DNA from: DASUBV01 sp036501025
GTDB taxonomy: Bacteria > Actinomycetota > Actinomycetes > Streptosporangiales > Streptosporangiaceae
Direction of reading: 5' to 3'
Length of the DNA stretch: 64,000 nt
Assembly (NCBI GenBank): GCA_036501025.1
Contig: DASYBB010000060.1
Location: 1 to 64,000 of the forward strand
In this document: positions 51,988 through 60,546 of the stretch, one piece after another
Position numbering within the stretch: the first letter of the stretch is position 1
How the letters are laid out: the number at the start of each line of letters is the position of its first letter
The notes under the pieces: generated by a model
Databases searched by the model: none
The model's input: the letters and a program-made list of their open reading frames with translations, nothing else
What the model was told of the DNA's origin: nothing
Program-made: the position numbers and the translations under genes

Positions 51988-52052
51988 CCCCCCCGCGGCG
52001 CGGCGCCCTGGCGAGCTGACCCCCCCGCGGCGCGGCGCCCCGGCGAGCTGAC
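51979..52052. repeat. 32-bp direct tandem repeat, about 2.3 copies, over a stop codon
   Basis: Copies begin at 51979, 52011 and 52043 with gcgagctgac each time; the two full copies differ at one base. The first copy holds the end and TGA stop of the hydrolase gene, and each copy repeats the TGA in the same sequence context. Likely a recent slippage or unequal-exchange product. Confidence 0.85.
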
Positions 52053-52056
52053 GTGC

Positions 52057-52092
52057 CGCGGCGCCGCCCGCGTCCGCGGCCGGGGCGCCGCG
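52057..52092. terminator. Stem-loop between convergent hydrolase and VIT1-like genes
   Basis: Perfect 9-bp arms CGCGGCGCC (52057-52065) and GGCGCCGCG (52084-52092) with an 18-base G+C-rich loop, just after the tandem repeat and before the stop of the convergent gene. Confidence 0.5.
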
Positions 52093-52098
52093 AGCTGG

Positions 52099-52620
52099 TC
52101 AGCCGGCCGCACCGAGCGCGGCGCTGATCGCGGCGATGATGACTCCGCCGAGCGTCACGCAGGCAAGCGAGCGGAGGAACCCGGTGCCGAAGAACCGCCA
52201 GCGGATTCCGGCCAGGGCGACAAGCTCGACCGCCATCGCCGCAAGCGCGAGCAGCACCGCGGTGTGGTACTGGGAGATGAGGAACGGCAGCGTGTGCAGG
52301 ACGCCGCCGAGGAACGTGCCGGCCCCGGTGATCGCGCCGCGCCGGTAAGGGCCGCCGCGGCCGGTCAGGTCGCCGGTGTCGGACAGGCCCTCGGAGAAGG
52401 CCATGCTCACGCCGGCCCCGACCGCGGTGGCCAGGCCGGCCAGGAACGCGTCGTGCGGCCGGTGCGTGGCCAGCGCGACGGCGAAGATCGGGGCGAGCGT
52501 CGACAGGGAGCCGTCGATGAGCCCGGTCATGGCCGGCTGGACCCGCTGGAGCAGGAACGATCGCTGGTCCCGCCGCCCCGGCGCCGGGCGCGGGCTGATC
52601 CTGAAGGTCGATGCCAGCAT
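52099..52620 (-). CDS. VIT1/CCC1-like membrane transporter
   Basis: A 173-residue membrane protein: VQPAMTGLIDGSLSTLAPIFAVALA, LATAVGAGVSMAFSEGLSD, then three further spans. It matches the membrane part of VIT1/CCC1 Fe2+/Mn2+ transporters, including the MbfA type, but without the ferritin-like domain. Probably exports iron or manganese. GGAGG precedes the ATG at 52620. It stands alone. Confidence 0.82.
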   Translation of the reverse strand: MLASTFRISPRPAPGRRDQRSFLLQRVQPAMTGLIDGSLSTLAPIFAVALATHRPHDAFLAGLATAVGAGVSMAFSEGLSDTGDLTGRGGPYRRGAITGAGTFLGGVLHTLPFLISQYHTAVLLALAAMAVELVALAGIRWRFFGTGFLRSLACVTLGGVIIAAISAALGAAG

Positions 52621-52998
52621 CCCTGCCTCCGTCAACGTCGGGCCGCTGCGCGGTGCGGGCGTCCGCGGCCGCTGCGCGGTCGCCCCGTGCGGTGTCATGA
52701 CTCCGATCCTGCCGGCCTTGCGGGCCGTCGTCGTCGCCCGCGGGAAGCGACTTTTTCCTGGTCAGCGGGGCTTGTGCCGGGCACCGGGGTACTCCATGGG
52801 GAGGAGCCGGGGAGAGCTGCCGCGGGTGCCCGGGCCGCCCGCCGCGCTGGTGACGCTGACATTTGTCACGCCGCGGCCATGAGCCCCGGCACTGACCCCC
52901 GGGGGCTCCGGTGCGACATCCTGGTGTCAGGGGGCGGGGTGATCAGCCGGGCGGGCGGGCGCGCGGCGCGGGGACAGCCAACATGATCAGAAGGGGAC

Positions 52999-55230
52999 AT
53001 GGTGTTTAACAAGCACGCCTATCCAGCGGGCAGCGGGGGCGGCCGGGAAGCTGGCCGCGCTGCGCCGGCGGCCGCCGGGCACGGGCCGTTCGGCTGGCTG
53101 GGCCGGGCCGTGGTGCGCCACCCGTGGCGGGTAATCGCGCTCTGGGTCGTCGCCGCCGTCGCGGTGATCGCGACCTCGCCGGGCCTGCCGACGACCACCA
53201 ACGAGAGCAGCTTCCTGCCCACGAGCTATGAGTCGATCCGCGCCTCAGCCCTGCAGGACCAGGCGTTCCCGCAGGCGGGGCACACCACCGCGGCCGCCGC
53301 GATCATCGTGTTCGCCCGTCCGGGCTCGGGGCGGCTGACGGCCGCGGACTCGGCCAGGGTGACCGCGATCGCGAAGTCGCTCAACGCGCGGCACATCCGG
53401 AATGTGACGAGTGTCACCGCCGGTCCCCCGTCGCCGAACCGGCTGGTGCAGACGGCCCTGGTGGCCATGCCCAACAGCGTTGTCAACGGCACCGGGACGG
53501 CGGCCGGCCAGGCGGTCAAGGTGCTGCGCGCCGATATCAAACCGCTGGTGGCCGGATCGGGCCTGACGGAGGGCGTGACCGGGGCGGCCGCGCAGCAGCT
53601 GGACAGCCAGCAGTCCAGTAACCGGGCCGACAAGATCGTCTTGCTCGCCACGCTCGGACTGATCCTCATCCTGCTGCTGCTGATCTTCCGCAGCCCGATC
53701 ATCGCGGTCCTGCCGCTGATCGTGATCGCGCTGGTCTCCCAGGTCGCGACCGGCGTGATCAGCGACGTCAACAAGGCACTGCACCTCAATGCCGACAGCT
53801 CGGTGTCGACGATCCTCATCGTCGTCCTGTTCGGCATCGGCACGGACTACATCCTGTTCCTGATGTTCCGGTACCGGGAGCACCTGCGCAGCGGCGAGGA
53901 CTCGAAGCAGGCGATGGCAAGCGCGGTCGCCCGGGTCGGCGAGGTCATCGCCTCGGCCGCGGGGGTGGTCATCGTGGCGTTCCTGGCCCTGCTGCTGTCC
54001 ACGCTGAGCGTGCTCCGATCGCTCGGCCCCACGCTGGCCATCGCCGTGGCGGTCACCCTGCTCGCCGGGCTGACGCTGATCCCGGCGGTCGTGTCCCTGC
54101 TCGGCCCGCGCGTGTTCTGGCCGTCCAAGGCCTGGCGGCAGGAGCCCAAGGCGGCCCGGTTCGCGGCCGTCGGCCGGGCGCTCGGCCGCCGGCCCGGCGT
54201 CTTCGCGCTGGTCTCCGGGCTGCTGCTCGTGATCCTGGCCGTGGGGGCGCTCGGCTACAAGCCGACCTTCGACCTGTCGTCGGCGGGCATTCCCAGCAAC
54301 GCTGAGTCGCAGACGGCCCTGACGACCCTGGAGAAGGGACTCCCGGCCGGCGCCACCGACCCGACCCTGGTCCTCCTGCACAGCACGTCGGGCCGGCTGC
54401 CCGCCGCGGAGCTCACCGCCTACGGCGCGAAGCTGCGCGGGCTGGCCGGGGTCGGCGCCGTCGCGCCGGCCGTGCTGAGCGCGGACGGGGCCACGGCCGA
54501 CTACACGGTGACGCTGTCGTCCAACCCGGAATCCACCGCCGCGGTGAACGCGATCAAGAACACGATCCGGCCCGGCGCCCACGCGGCCGCGCCGCCCGGC
54601 ACGTCCGCGCTGGTCGGCGGGACGACGGCGGTGTTCGCCGACATCCAGCGGGCGGTCAACCACGACTACGCCGTGGTCTTCCCGACGGCCGCCGTCATCA
54701 TCCTGCTCATCCTGGCCCTGATGCTGCGCAGCGCGGTCGCGCCCTGGTACCTGATGGTGTCAGTCGGGCTCGGCTTCGGCGCGACCCTGGGCGCCAGCGT
54801 GCTGGTGTTCCAGGTCCTGGACAGCCAGCCGGGGCTGGTGTTCCTGCTGCCGGTGTACATGTACCTGTTCGTCGTCGCGCTCGGAACCGACTACAACATC
54901 CTCATGATCGCCCGGCTGCGCGAGCAGGCCAGAGCAGGCATGGAACCCAGGCAGGCGGCCGCCGTCGCGTTCGGGCACGCCGCGCCGACGATCGGCGCGG
55001 CCGGCCTGATCCTGGCCGGCACCTTCGCCTCGCTGACCCTGGCGGGCAACACGATCCTGTCGCAGCTGGGGTTCGCGGTCTCGAGCGGCATCGCGCTCGC
55101 GGCCTTCGTGATGGCGATGTTCTTCTCCCCCAGCCTGACCGCGCTCATCGGCAACCGGGCCTGGTGGCCGAGCCGCGCGGCCCGGACACGGACGCCCGTG
55201 CCGCAGCAGCCCCAGAAGACGGCCCGGTAG
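52999..55230 (+). CDS. MMPL family (RND-type) transporter
   Basis: A 743-residue membrane transporter with two halves: a first span (WRVIALWVVAAVAVIATS), an extracellular loop domain (about 50-210), five spans to about 360 with the proton-relay GTDY in FGIGTDYILFLMFRYRE, a second loop and six spans with GTDYNILMIARLRE. The family exports lipids, polyketides or heme. AAGGGGA precedes the ATG. A strong hairpin follows the stop. No lipid-synthesis gene is adjacent. Confidence 0.92.
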   Translation: MVFNKHAYPAGSGGGREAGRAAPAAAGHGPFGWLGRAVVRHPWRVIALWVVAAVAVIATSPGLPTTTNESSFLPTSYESIRASALQDQAFPQAGHTTAAAAIIVFARPGSGRLTAADSARVTAIAKSLNARHIRNVTSVTAGPPSPNRLVQTALVAMPNSVVNGTGTAAGQAVKVLRADIKPLVAGSGLTEGVTGAAAQQLDSQQSSNRADKIVLLATLGLILILLLLIFRSPIIAVLPLIVIALVSQVATGVISDVNKALHLNADSSVSTILIVVLFGIGTDYILFLMFRYREHLRSGEDSKQAMASAVARVGEVIASAAGVVIVAFLALLLSTLSVLRSLGPTLAIAVAVTLLAGLTLIPAVVSLLGPRVFWPSKAWRQEPKAARFAAVGRALGRRPGVFALVSGLLLVILAVGALGYKPTFDLSSAGIPSNAESQTALTTLEKGLPAGATDPTLVLLHSTSGRLPAAELTAYGAKLRGLAGVGAVAPAVLSADGATADYTVTLSSNPESTAAVNAIKNTIRPGAHAAAPPGTSALVGGTTAVFADIQRAVNHDYAVVFPTAAVIILLILALMLRSAVAPWYLMVSVGLGFGATLGASVLVFQVLDSQPGLVFLLPVYMYLFVVALGTDYNILMIARLREQARAGMEPRQAAAVAFGHAAPTIGAAGLILAGTFASLTLAGNTILSQLGFAVSSGIALAAFVMAMFFSPSLTALIGNRAWWPSRAARTRTPVPQQPQKTAR

Positions 55231-55237
55231 GCCGCGC

Positions 55238-55270
55238 CGGGCGCGGGCGGGCTTCCTCAGCCCGCGCCCG
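55238..55270. terminator. Terminator hairpin after the MMPL gene
   Basis: Perfect 11-bp arms CGGGCGCGGGC (55238-55248) and GCCCGCGCCCG (55260-55270) with an 11-base loop, 8 bp after the MMPL stop. The strongest hairpin seen in the window. The following 20 bp repeat part of the loop sequence. Confidence 0.7.
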
Positions 55271-55288
55271 GTGCGCTGCCGGGCTTCC

Positions 55289-55861
55289 TCAGCTGACGCC
55301 CGGCGCGCTGCCGGGCCCGTCCCCGGCGGCCACCGCGCGCAGCGTCTCGCGCGCGGCGGCGAGATCAGGCACGTCGACGCCCGCCTCGACCAGCAGGCGG
55401 AGATCCTGCCGGGCGAGATCGCGCCCGAGGCGCTGCTTGCGCGGGTGAAACCGCGGGGCCAGCCGGCGGTAGGCGGCCAGCGCCGCGCCCGTGTCGCCGA
55501 GGAGAAGGTGCGCGTGCGCGATGTTGACCTGGTGCATCAGGTTGCCGGGCTCGCGGGCGGCGGCCCGCTCGCTCAGCGCGAGGGCCTGCGCCGCGCGGCC
55601 GGTGTACAGGTCGAGCTCGGCCACGTAGGAGTCGAGGCCGGGGAACCGGGGGTCGAGGCGCCGGGCGGCCGCGTAGTCGGCGCGGCTCTGGTCGTAGCGG
55701 AGCTGCAGGATCAGGATCGCGCCCCGCTCGACGAGGGGCCGGGCCTGCGCCGGGAACCGCTCGTGGGCGGCGGTGAAGACCTCGACCGCCGCATCGAGCT
55801 CGCCGGCCGCCCGGTGGCGCCGCCCGCACGCGATGGCCGCTTCCAGCTCGCCGGTCAGCAC
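55289..55861 (-). CDS. TPR-repeat protein
   Basis: A 190-residue protein of tandem helical repeats: ACGRRHRAAGELDAAVEVFTAAHERFP, RYDQSRADYAAARRLDP, YTGRAAQALALSERAAAREP, LGDTGAALAAYRRLAP. This is the TPR pattern with four or five units. The GTG at 55861 lies inside the end of the upstream gene (GTGCTGA), so the two are coupled. Probably a scaffold working with the zinc-finger membrane protein. Function unknown. Confidence 0.78.
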   Translation of the reverse strand: MLTGELEAAIACGRRHRAAGELDAAVEVFTAAHERFPAQARPLVERGAILILQLRYDQSRADYAAARRLDPRFPGLDSYVAELDLYTGRAAQALALSERAAAREPGNLMHQVNIAHAHLLLGDTGAALAAYRRLAPRFHPRKQRLGRDLARQDLRLLVEAGVDVPDLAAARETLRAVAAGDGPGSAPGVS

Positions 55862-57123
55862 AGGCGCAGCGGCGGGAGGACGAGGCAGGGCGGACCCGGG
55901 GACGGCGCCGGCGGGGTGAACCCGGGCGTGCCGGACGCGGTCGGCCGGGCCGGGGTCGAGCCGGCCGGCTGGCTGGCCCCGGGCGAGGCGTCCCCAGGGC
56001 GCCCGGACGGGGCCGGCGATCGCGGCCCGCTGGTGCGGGCGAGCGGGGTGCTGGCCGCGCCCGATGGCCCGGGTCCCGCGGATCCCGGCCGCTGCGACGG
56101 GGACCCGGGCGCCCTCGTGGCCGGGGGCGCCGCCGCGGCCGGATGGCGGGGGCTGCGGGCCGGGCGGGAGTGCAGGATGACCACCGTGGCCAGCGCGGCC
56201 ACGACGATGACGGCCAGGGCGGCCGCGGCGGCCACAGCCGGGCGGCGCCGGCCACGCCCGGCCCGGTCGCGCGGGGGTTCCGTGACCGCCGGCCAGGTCG
56301 CCGGCCGGGCCACCTCCCGGGTCGCCGCCGGAGCCACCTCCCGGGGCGCCGCTGCGACCGCCCCCCGGGACGGTTCCGCGGCCGTCTGCCGGGACGGTTC
56401 CGCGGCCGCCTGCCGGGACGGTTCCCCAGCCGCCCCCCGGGACGGTTCCACGCGCGCTTCCCGGGACGGCTCCCCGGCCGCCTGCCGGGACGGTTCGACG
56501 CGCGCTTCCCGGGGCGGTTCCCCGGCCGCCTGCCGGGACAGTTCCTCGCCCGCCTCCCGGGACGGTTCCACGCAGGCTTCCCGGGACGGTCCCGGGGCCG
56601 GGTCGGCCGGCCGGGCGGCGGCGCGCGAGACGCCCGGGCCGCCGCCGAGAACGCGAGGGGCGATCACGCCGCGCAGCACGGCCTCCATCTCGACCAGGTC
56701 GGCGTAGATGGCGCCGCACTGCGCGCAGCCGCCGACGTGCCGGCTGACCAGGCGCGTGTCCCGCCGCGACAGCGCACGGCGCGCGAGACGGCCGAGCTTC
56801 CCGGCGGCCGGCCGGCACTCCGGGCGGCTGGCCTCGTCGAGGTACATGCGCAGGTACGCCGCGCGCAGGGCATCGAGCGCCCGGTGGCTCAGGTCCGCGG
56901 CCCCGCTTTCGGTCCCGCGGAGCCGCTCCGCGATCCGGGCAGCCGTGGCCTCGTCGAGCCGGCCGGGCCACAGCACGGCGCGCCATCGCTCCGGCAGTGA
57001 CCGGAGGGCCCGCGCGGCCAGAGCCGGGCCGGGGCCGGGGCCGGGAATGGCCGGGTCGGCCCGGGGCTCGCCCAGGTCAGGGACCTCCAGCTCGTCGGTG
57101 GTGTCGTCGGAGTCCGATGTCAT
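55855..57123 (-). CDS. Orphan sigma-region-4-like / zinc-finger (zf-HC2) membrane protein with octapeptide repeats
   Basis: A protein of about 422 residues (428 if it starts at ATG 57141). Counted from 57141: residues 45-105 (RSLPERWRAVLWPGRLDEAT, then LSHRALDALRAAYLRMYLDEA) resemble sigma-factor region 4 of the streptomycete zinc-finger ECF type, but region 2 is missing. An anti-sigma zinc finger follows (HVGGCAQCG, 135-143), then 12 octapeptide repeats of EPSRxAxx type (184-279), a membrane span (303-322, VAAAAALAVIVVAALATVV) and a Pro/Ser/Ala-rich extracellular tail. It probably acts as a membrane-bound anti-sigma-like regulator. Role inferred. Confidence 0.75.
   Translation of the reverse strand: MTSDSDDTTDELEVPDLGEPRADPAIPGPGPGPALAARALRSLPERWRAVLWPGRLDEATAARIAERLRGTESGAADLSHRALDALRAAYLRMYLDEASRPECRPAAGKLGRLARRALSRRDTRLVSRHVGGCAQCGAIYADLVEMEAVLRGVIAPRVLGGGPGVSRAAARPADPAPGPSREACVEPSREAGEELSRQAAGEPPREARVEPSRQAAGEPSREARVEPSRGAAGEPSRQAAAEPSRQTAAEPSRGAVAAAPREVAPAATREVARPATWPAVTEPPRDRAGRGRRRPAVAAAAALAVIVVAALATVVILHSRPARSPRHPAAAAPPATRAPGSPSQRPGSAGPGPSGAASTPLARTSGPRSPAPSGRPGDASPGASQPAGSTPARPTASGTPGFTPPAPSPGPPCLVLPPLRLC
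56305..56592 (-). repeat. Twelve 24-bp tandem repeats coding EPSRxAxx octapeptides
   Basis: Twelve successive 24-bp units, degenerate towards the 3' end on the coding strand, each read as an octapeptide such as EPSREARV, EPSRQAAG or EPSRGAAG. Some units alternate in pairs (REARV / RQAAG), which suggests expansion of a 48-bp pair. The repeat keeps the frame, so copy number can change without breaking the protein. Confidence 0.88.
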
Positions 57124-57404
57124 GGCCCACGACGCTACCATTTCCAGATAAATCCGGTTTTCGGCCGTGCGGAGACCGGCCGGGCGGTCCGGTCCGGCGG
57201 TCCGGCCCGCAGGCCCGGGTCCTGGCGCGCTGGCTCACGAGGCGGCGGATCCCATGACCGGGTCCCATTCGCAAAACGCCAATAGAGGCCAACAATGGCC
57301 CACTGTCGAGTGACTGCTGGACGAATCCGGCGGTCCGGATAATACTGATGGCCATTGATGGCGCCGTCGGCCGGGGGGCCGGCTCACGCGATACGGGGGG
57401 CGTA

Positions 57405-58295
57405 ATGGCCAGTGACTCTCTGGCCGCGAGAATAGCGCGTCTTCTGCTGAGAATAGCGCTGCCGCTGGTGGCCCTCGCTGCGCTGCTGTCGCTGTTCCCC
57501 GTCTGGTACCTGGTGTCGGGCTCCCCGCATTCCGCGCCGTGCACCTTCCCCGGCATCCCGCAGGTGGTGGCGTCGCCGCCGGCCGAGCCGGCGAGCTTCA
57601 AGCCGGTCAAGCTGGTGCTGATCAGCGGCCAGGCCACCACGCTTGCATTCAACCGCGATCTCGGCCCGAAGACGCTCACCTTGCAGTACGGGATCAATGG
57701 CACCATCCCCTTTGCCGGCGGCAATCAGTCCCCCCAGCTCGGCGCGAATGACCTGCTCGGCTTTGTGCGCGATGACCAGGAAGCGCTGCCGGGCAGCCAG
57801 GTGGACGTCAAGTCCTGGGTGCAGAACGGCCGCGTCCTGCTCAAAGTATGCATCGACCGGACCGGCGCCGGATTCGCCGCGCCCGGCTCTTACCAGGGCA
57901 CGATCAGCATTGTCGACCCGAGGGTCAGCCCGGTCAGCATCCCGGTGACCGTCACCCTGGACTGGCCGATCTGGCAGTGGGTCATGGAACTGCTCGTGGC
58001 CGCCGCCGTGGCCGGGACGTGGTACGTCTGGGTCCTCCAGGCCCCGAAGAATTCCGCCGGCGCGCCCGTGTCATTGCTGGACTTCTGCTCGAACAAACTG
58101 GGGATATTGTCGATCGGCGCGGGCATCGTCGCCGCCTTCGGCGTATACAGCGCCACCTACCTGAACAGCGTCACCTGGGGATCGTCGTCCGGGCAGGTCT
58201 TCGCCTTGTTCGGCGCCATGTTCAGTGCCTTCCTGGCCGGGGCCACCGCCGTGCACGTCAGCTCCAAGGCCGGCCAGACCCAGGCCTTCAAGTGA
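57405..58295 (+). CDS. Membrane protein with extracellular domain, unknown family
   Basis: A 296-residue protein: an N-terminal span (RIALPLVALAALLSLFPVWYLV), an extracellular domain of about 150 residues (FKPVKLVLISGQATTLAFNRD to VTVTLDW) and three C-terminal spans (WVMELLVAAAVAGTWYVWVLQ, LGILSIGAGIVAAFGVYSATY, VFALFGAMFSAFLAGATAVHV). I do not recognise it. The ATG at 57405 has a GGGGGG run as ribosome site. A TAATAC -10-like box at 57340-57345 fits a start of transcription just upstream. Codon use is less extreme than its neighbours in places (AAT, GCA codons), so acquisition is possible. Confidence 0.65.
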   Translation: MASDSLAARIARLLLRIALPLVALAALLSLFPVWYLVSGSPHSAPCTFPGIPQVVASPPAEPASFKPVKLVLISGQATTLAFNRDLGPKTLTLQYGINGTIPFAGGNQSPQLGANDLLGFVRDDQEALPGSQVDVKSWVQNGRVLLKVCIDRTGAGFAAPGSYQGTISIVDPRVSPVSIPVTVTLDWPIWQWVMELLVAAAVAGTWYVWVLQAPKNSAGAPVSLLDFCSNKLGILSIGAGIVAAFGVYSATYLNSVTWGSSSGQVFALFGAMFSAFLAGATAVHVSSKAGQTQAFK

Positions 58296-58424
58296 CCGCC
58301 GGGCGGAGCCGCCGCCTACTCCGCCCGCAGTAGCCGGGCGGCCCGCTGAGTCCCTGCTGATCAGCAGAAAAGCGCGCCCCGGGCACGACGACAGGGCGGC
58401 GCCGGGATCGGCACGATCGTCCCC

Positions 58425-59774
58425 ATGACACAGATATCGAGCAGTGAACTCTCCGGATCGGCGCTCGGCGCCCTCGGCGCGGTCGCGGAAGTGCTGGTGC
58501 CGGGCGACGAGGGCTACGCCGCGAGCGCCGCGACCGTGTTCGCCGACGGCACGCCCGACCTGGTGGTCCGCCCGCGCGACGGGGCCGGGGTGGCGGCGGC
58601 GCTGCGCTACGCGGCCGGCGCCGGGCTGGCCGTGACGGTGCGGTCGGGCGGGCACAGCATGGCCGGGCTGAGCACGAGCGCGGACGGCATGGTCATCGAC
58701 ACGCGGCGGATCAGCGCCGTGCGCCTGCTGGACCGGGCCTCCGGGCGGGTCCGGATCGGCGCGGGCGCCACCTGGGGCGCGGTAGCGGCGGCCCTGCGCC
58801 CGCACGGGCTGGGGCTGACCGCGGGAGACACCCGCCAGGTCGGCGTGGGCGGGCTGACGCTGGGGGGCGGCATCGGCTGGATGGTCCGCCGGCACGGGCT
58901 GGCCATCGACAGCCTGGCCGGGGTGCAGCTGGTCACCGCGGACGGGCGGCTGGTCGGCGCGGACGCCGTCGAGCACGCCGACCTGTTCTGGGCGGTGCGC
59001 GGCGGGGGCGGCAACTTCGGCGTGGCCGTCGGCTTCGACTTCACCGCCCAGCCGGTCACCGCCGTGCACTTCGGGTCGATCAGCTACCGGGCCGGCGACC
59101 TGCCCCGGCTGGTCGCGGGCTGGCGCGACCTGATGCGGGCCAGCGACGAGAAGCTGACCACCACGCTCAACCTCATGCCGGCCGCGCCCGGCCAGCCGGC
59201 CGGCGTCACGCTGGCGTGCTGCTACGCCAGCCCCGACGCCGCCGAGGCCGCGGAGGCGCTGCGGCCGTTCCGCGCGCTGGCGCCGGTCGCCGCCGACACC
59301 GTGGCGGCCATGCCCTACGCCGAGGTGCTCGAGGACATGGCACCGCTGCCGGCCGGGCTGCGCATGGAGGTGCGCAGCGCCTTCTTCAGCGCGCTGGACG
59401 AGGCGCGCGTGGCCGCCGTCGACGAGCTGTTCCGCGGCGGCGGGGCCGCGCTCTCGCTGCGCAGCCTGGGCGGCGCGGCCGCGCGGGTCAGCCCGGACGC
59501 GACCGCCTTCGCCCACCGGGACGCCGAGGTGATGGTCGCGGCCGCCTTCCCGCTCCGCGCGGCCGCGCCGCCCGGGCTGCTGGACCAGGCGGTGGGCCGG
59601 TGGTCGCGGGTGGCCGCGCTGGGCTCGGGCGCCTACGTCGGGTTCCTCGGCTCGGCCGGCCCCGCGGACGTCGCGGCCGCCTACCCGCCCGCCACCTACC
59701 GCCGCCTGGCCGCGGTCAAGCGGCGCTATGACCCCGGCAACGTGTTCCGGCGCGCCCACAACATCCTGCCCTGA
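58425..59774 (+). CDS. BBE-type FAD-linked oxidase, mono-covalent variant
   Basis: A 449-residue oxidase of the berberine-bridge/6-hydroxynicotine oxidase type. The PCMH-type FAD domain has VRSGGHSMAG, whose His would bind FAD covalently, then GVGGLTLGGGIGWMVRRHGL and DLFWAVRGGGGNFGV. The Cys of doubly linked enzymes in the segment before VGVGG is absent (TAGDTRQVG). The C-terminus NVFRRAHNILP matches the family. It oxidises an alcohol or amine with oxygen. It stands alone between the membrane protein and the ECF locus. Confidence 0.9.
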   Translation: MTQISSSELSGSALGALGAVAEVLVPGDEGYAASAATVFADGTPDLVVRPRDGAGVAAALRYAAGAGLAVTVRSGGHSMAGLSTSADGMVIDTRRISAVRLLDRASGRVRIGAGATWGAVAAALRPHGLGLTAGDTRQVGVGGLTLGGGIGWMVRRHGLAIDSLAGVQLVTADGRLVGADAVEHADLFWAVRGGGGNFGVAVGFDFTAQPVTAVHFGSISYRAGDLPRLVAGWRDLMRASDEKLTTTLNLMPAAPGQPAGVTLACCYASPDAAEAAEALRPFRALAPVAADTVAAMPYAEVLEDMAPLPAGLRMEVRSAFFSALDEARVAAVDELFRGGGAALSLRSLGGAAARVSPDATAFAHRDAEVMVAAAFPLRAAAPPGLLDQAVGRWSRVAALGSGAYVGFLGSAGPADVAAAYPPATYRRLAAVKRRYDPGNVFRRAHNILP

Positions 59775-59967
59775 ACGGCTCCTCGCCGGCCGCGGCGTGC
59801 CGCGACCGCCCGTCCCGCGCCGGGCGTCCGCGGGGCAGCGCCCCGTTTCGCCGGGTTCTCAGCGCCGCGTCCGGCCCGGGCAGTCACGCTGGGTAACCTG
59901 CGGGGGGAGCGCGTGACGCCGCGGCGGCGGAACGGCAACTACAGGCGTGACCGAGAGAACAGCAGCA

Positions 59968-60546
59968 ATGACCCAGGCGGGCGGAACCGGGTCGCGGAGC
60001 CCCGGCGCGGGCACGGCGGCCGAGTTCGAGCGGCTCTACCGGGCCAACGTGACGGCGGTCACGGCCTACTTCGCCCGGCGGACGGCTGACCCCCACGTGG
60101 TCGCCGACCTGACGGCGGACACCTTCGTCACGGCGATCACCAGCTTCGGGTCCTTCGATCCGGGCCGGGGCACCGCGCGGGGGTGGGTGTTCGGGATCGC
60201 CCGGCACGTGTACGCCGCGCACTGCGAGGCAAACAGCCAGCAGCAGCGCCGGCTGCTGCGGCTGGCCGGCCGGCGTGACCTGGAACCCGACCAGGTCGGG
60301 GAGCTGCTCGACCGCGTCGACGCCGAGCGGGCCGGCCGGGACCTGATCACCCGGCTGGGCACGCTGCCCGACCGGGACCGCGAGGTCATCGAGCTCGTGG
60401 ACATCGCCGGGCTCCGCCCGAAGGAGGCGGCAGCCGCGCTCGGCCTCACGCCCGGCGCGGCGCGGATGCGGCTCATGCGGGCCCGCGCCTTCCTGCGCCG
60501 GCACGCCATCACCACCGAACCCGTCAGGAGTGACACGCATGACTAA
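59968..60546 (+). CDS. ECF sigma factor
   Basis: A 192-residue sigma factor: region 2 EFERLYRANVTAVTAYFARRTADPHVVADLTADTFVTA, GTARGWVFGIARHV, region 4 LGTLPDRDREVIELVDIAGLRPKEAAAALGLTPGAARMRLMRARAFL. The ATG at 59968 has GAGAGA upstream; the alternative GTG 59947 would add seven residues with rare codons. It is coupled to the next gene by an 8-base overlap. Confidence 0.88.
   Translation: MTQAGGTGSRSPGAGTAAEFERLYRANVTAVTAYFARRTADPHVVADLTADTFVTAITSFGSFDPGRGTARGWVFGIARHVYAAHCEANSQQQRRLLRLAGRRDLEPDQVGELLDRVDAERAGRDLITRLGTLPDRDREVIELVDIAGLRPKEAAAALGLTPGAARMRLMRARAFLRRHAITTEPVRSDTHD

Noticed and set aside
56305..56592. CRISPR-like array (regular 24-bp repeats)
   Set aside because: The units are contiguous without spacers, degenerate and in frame inside a gene; they code an octapeptide repeat.
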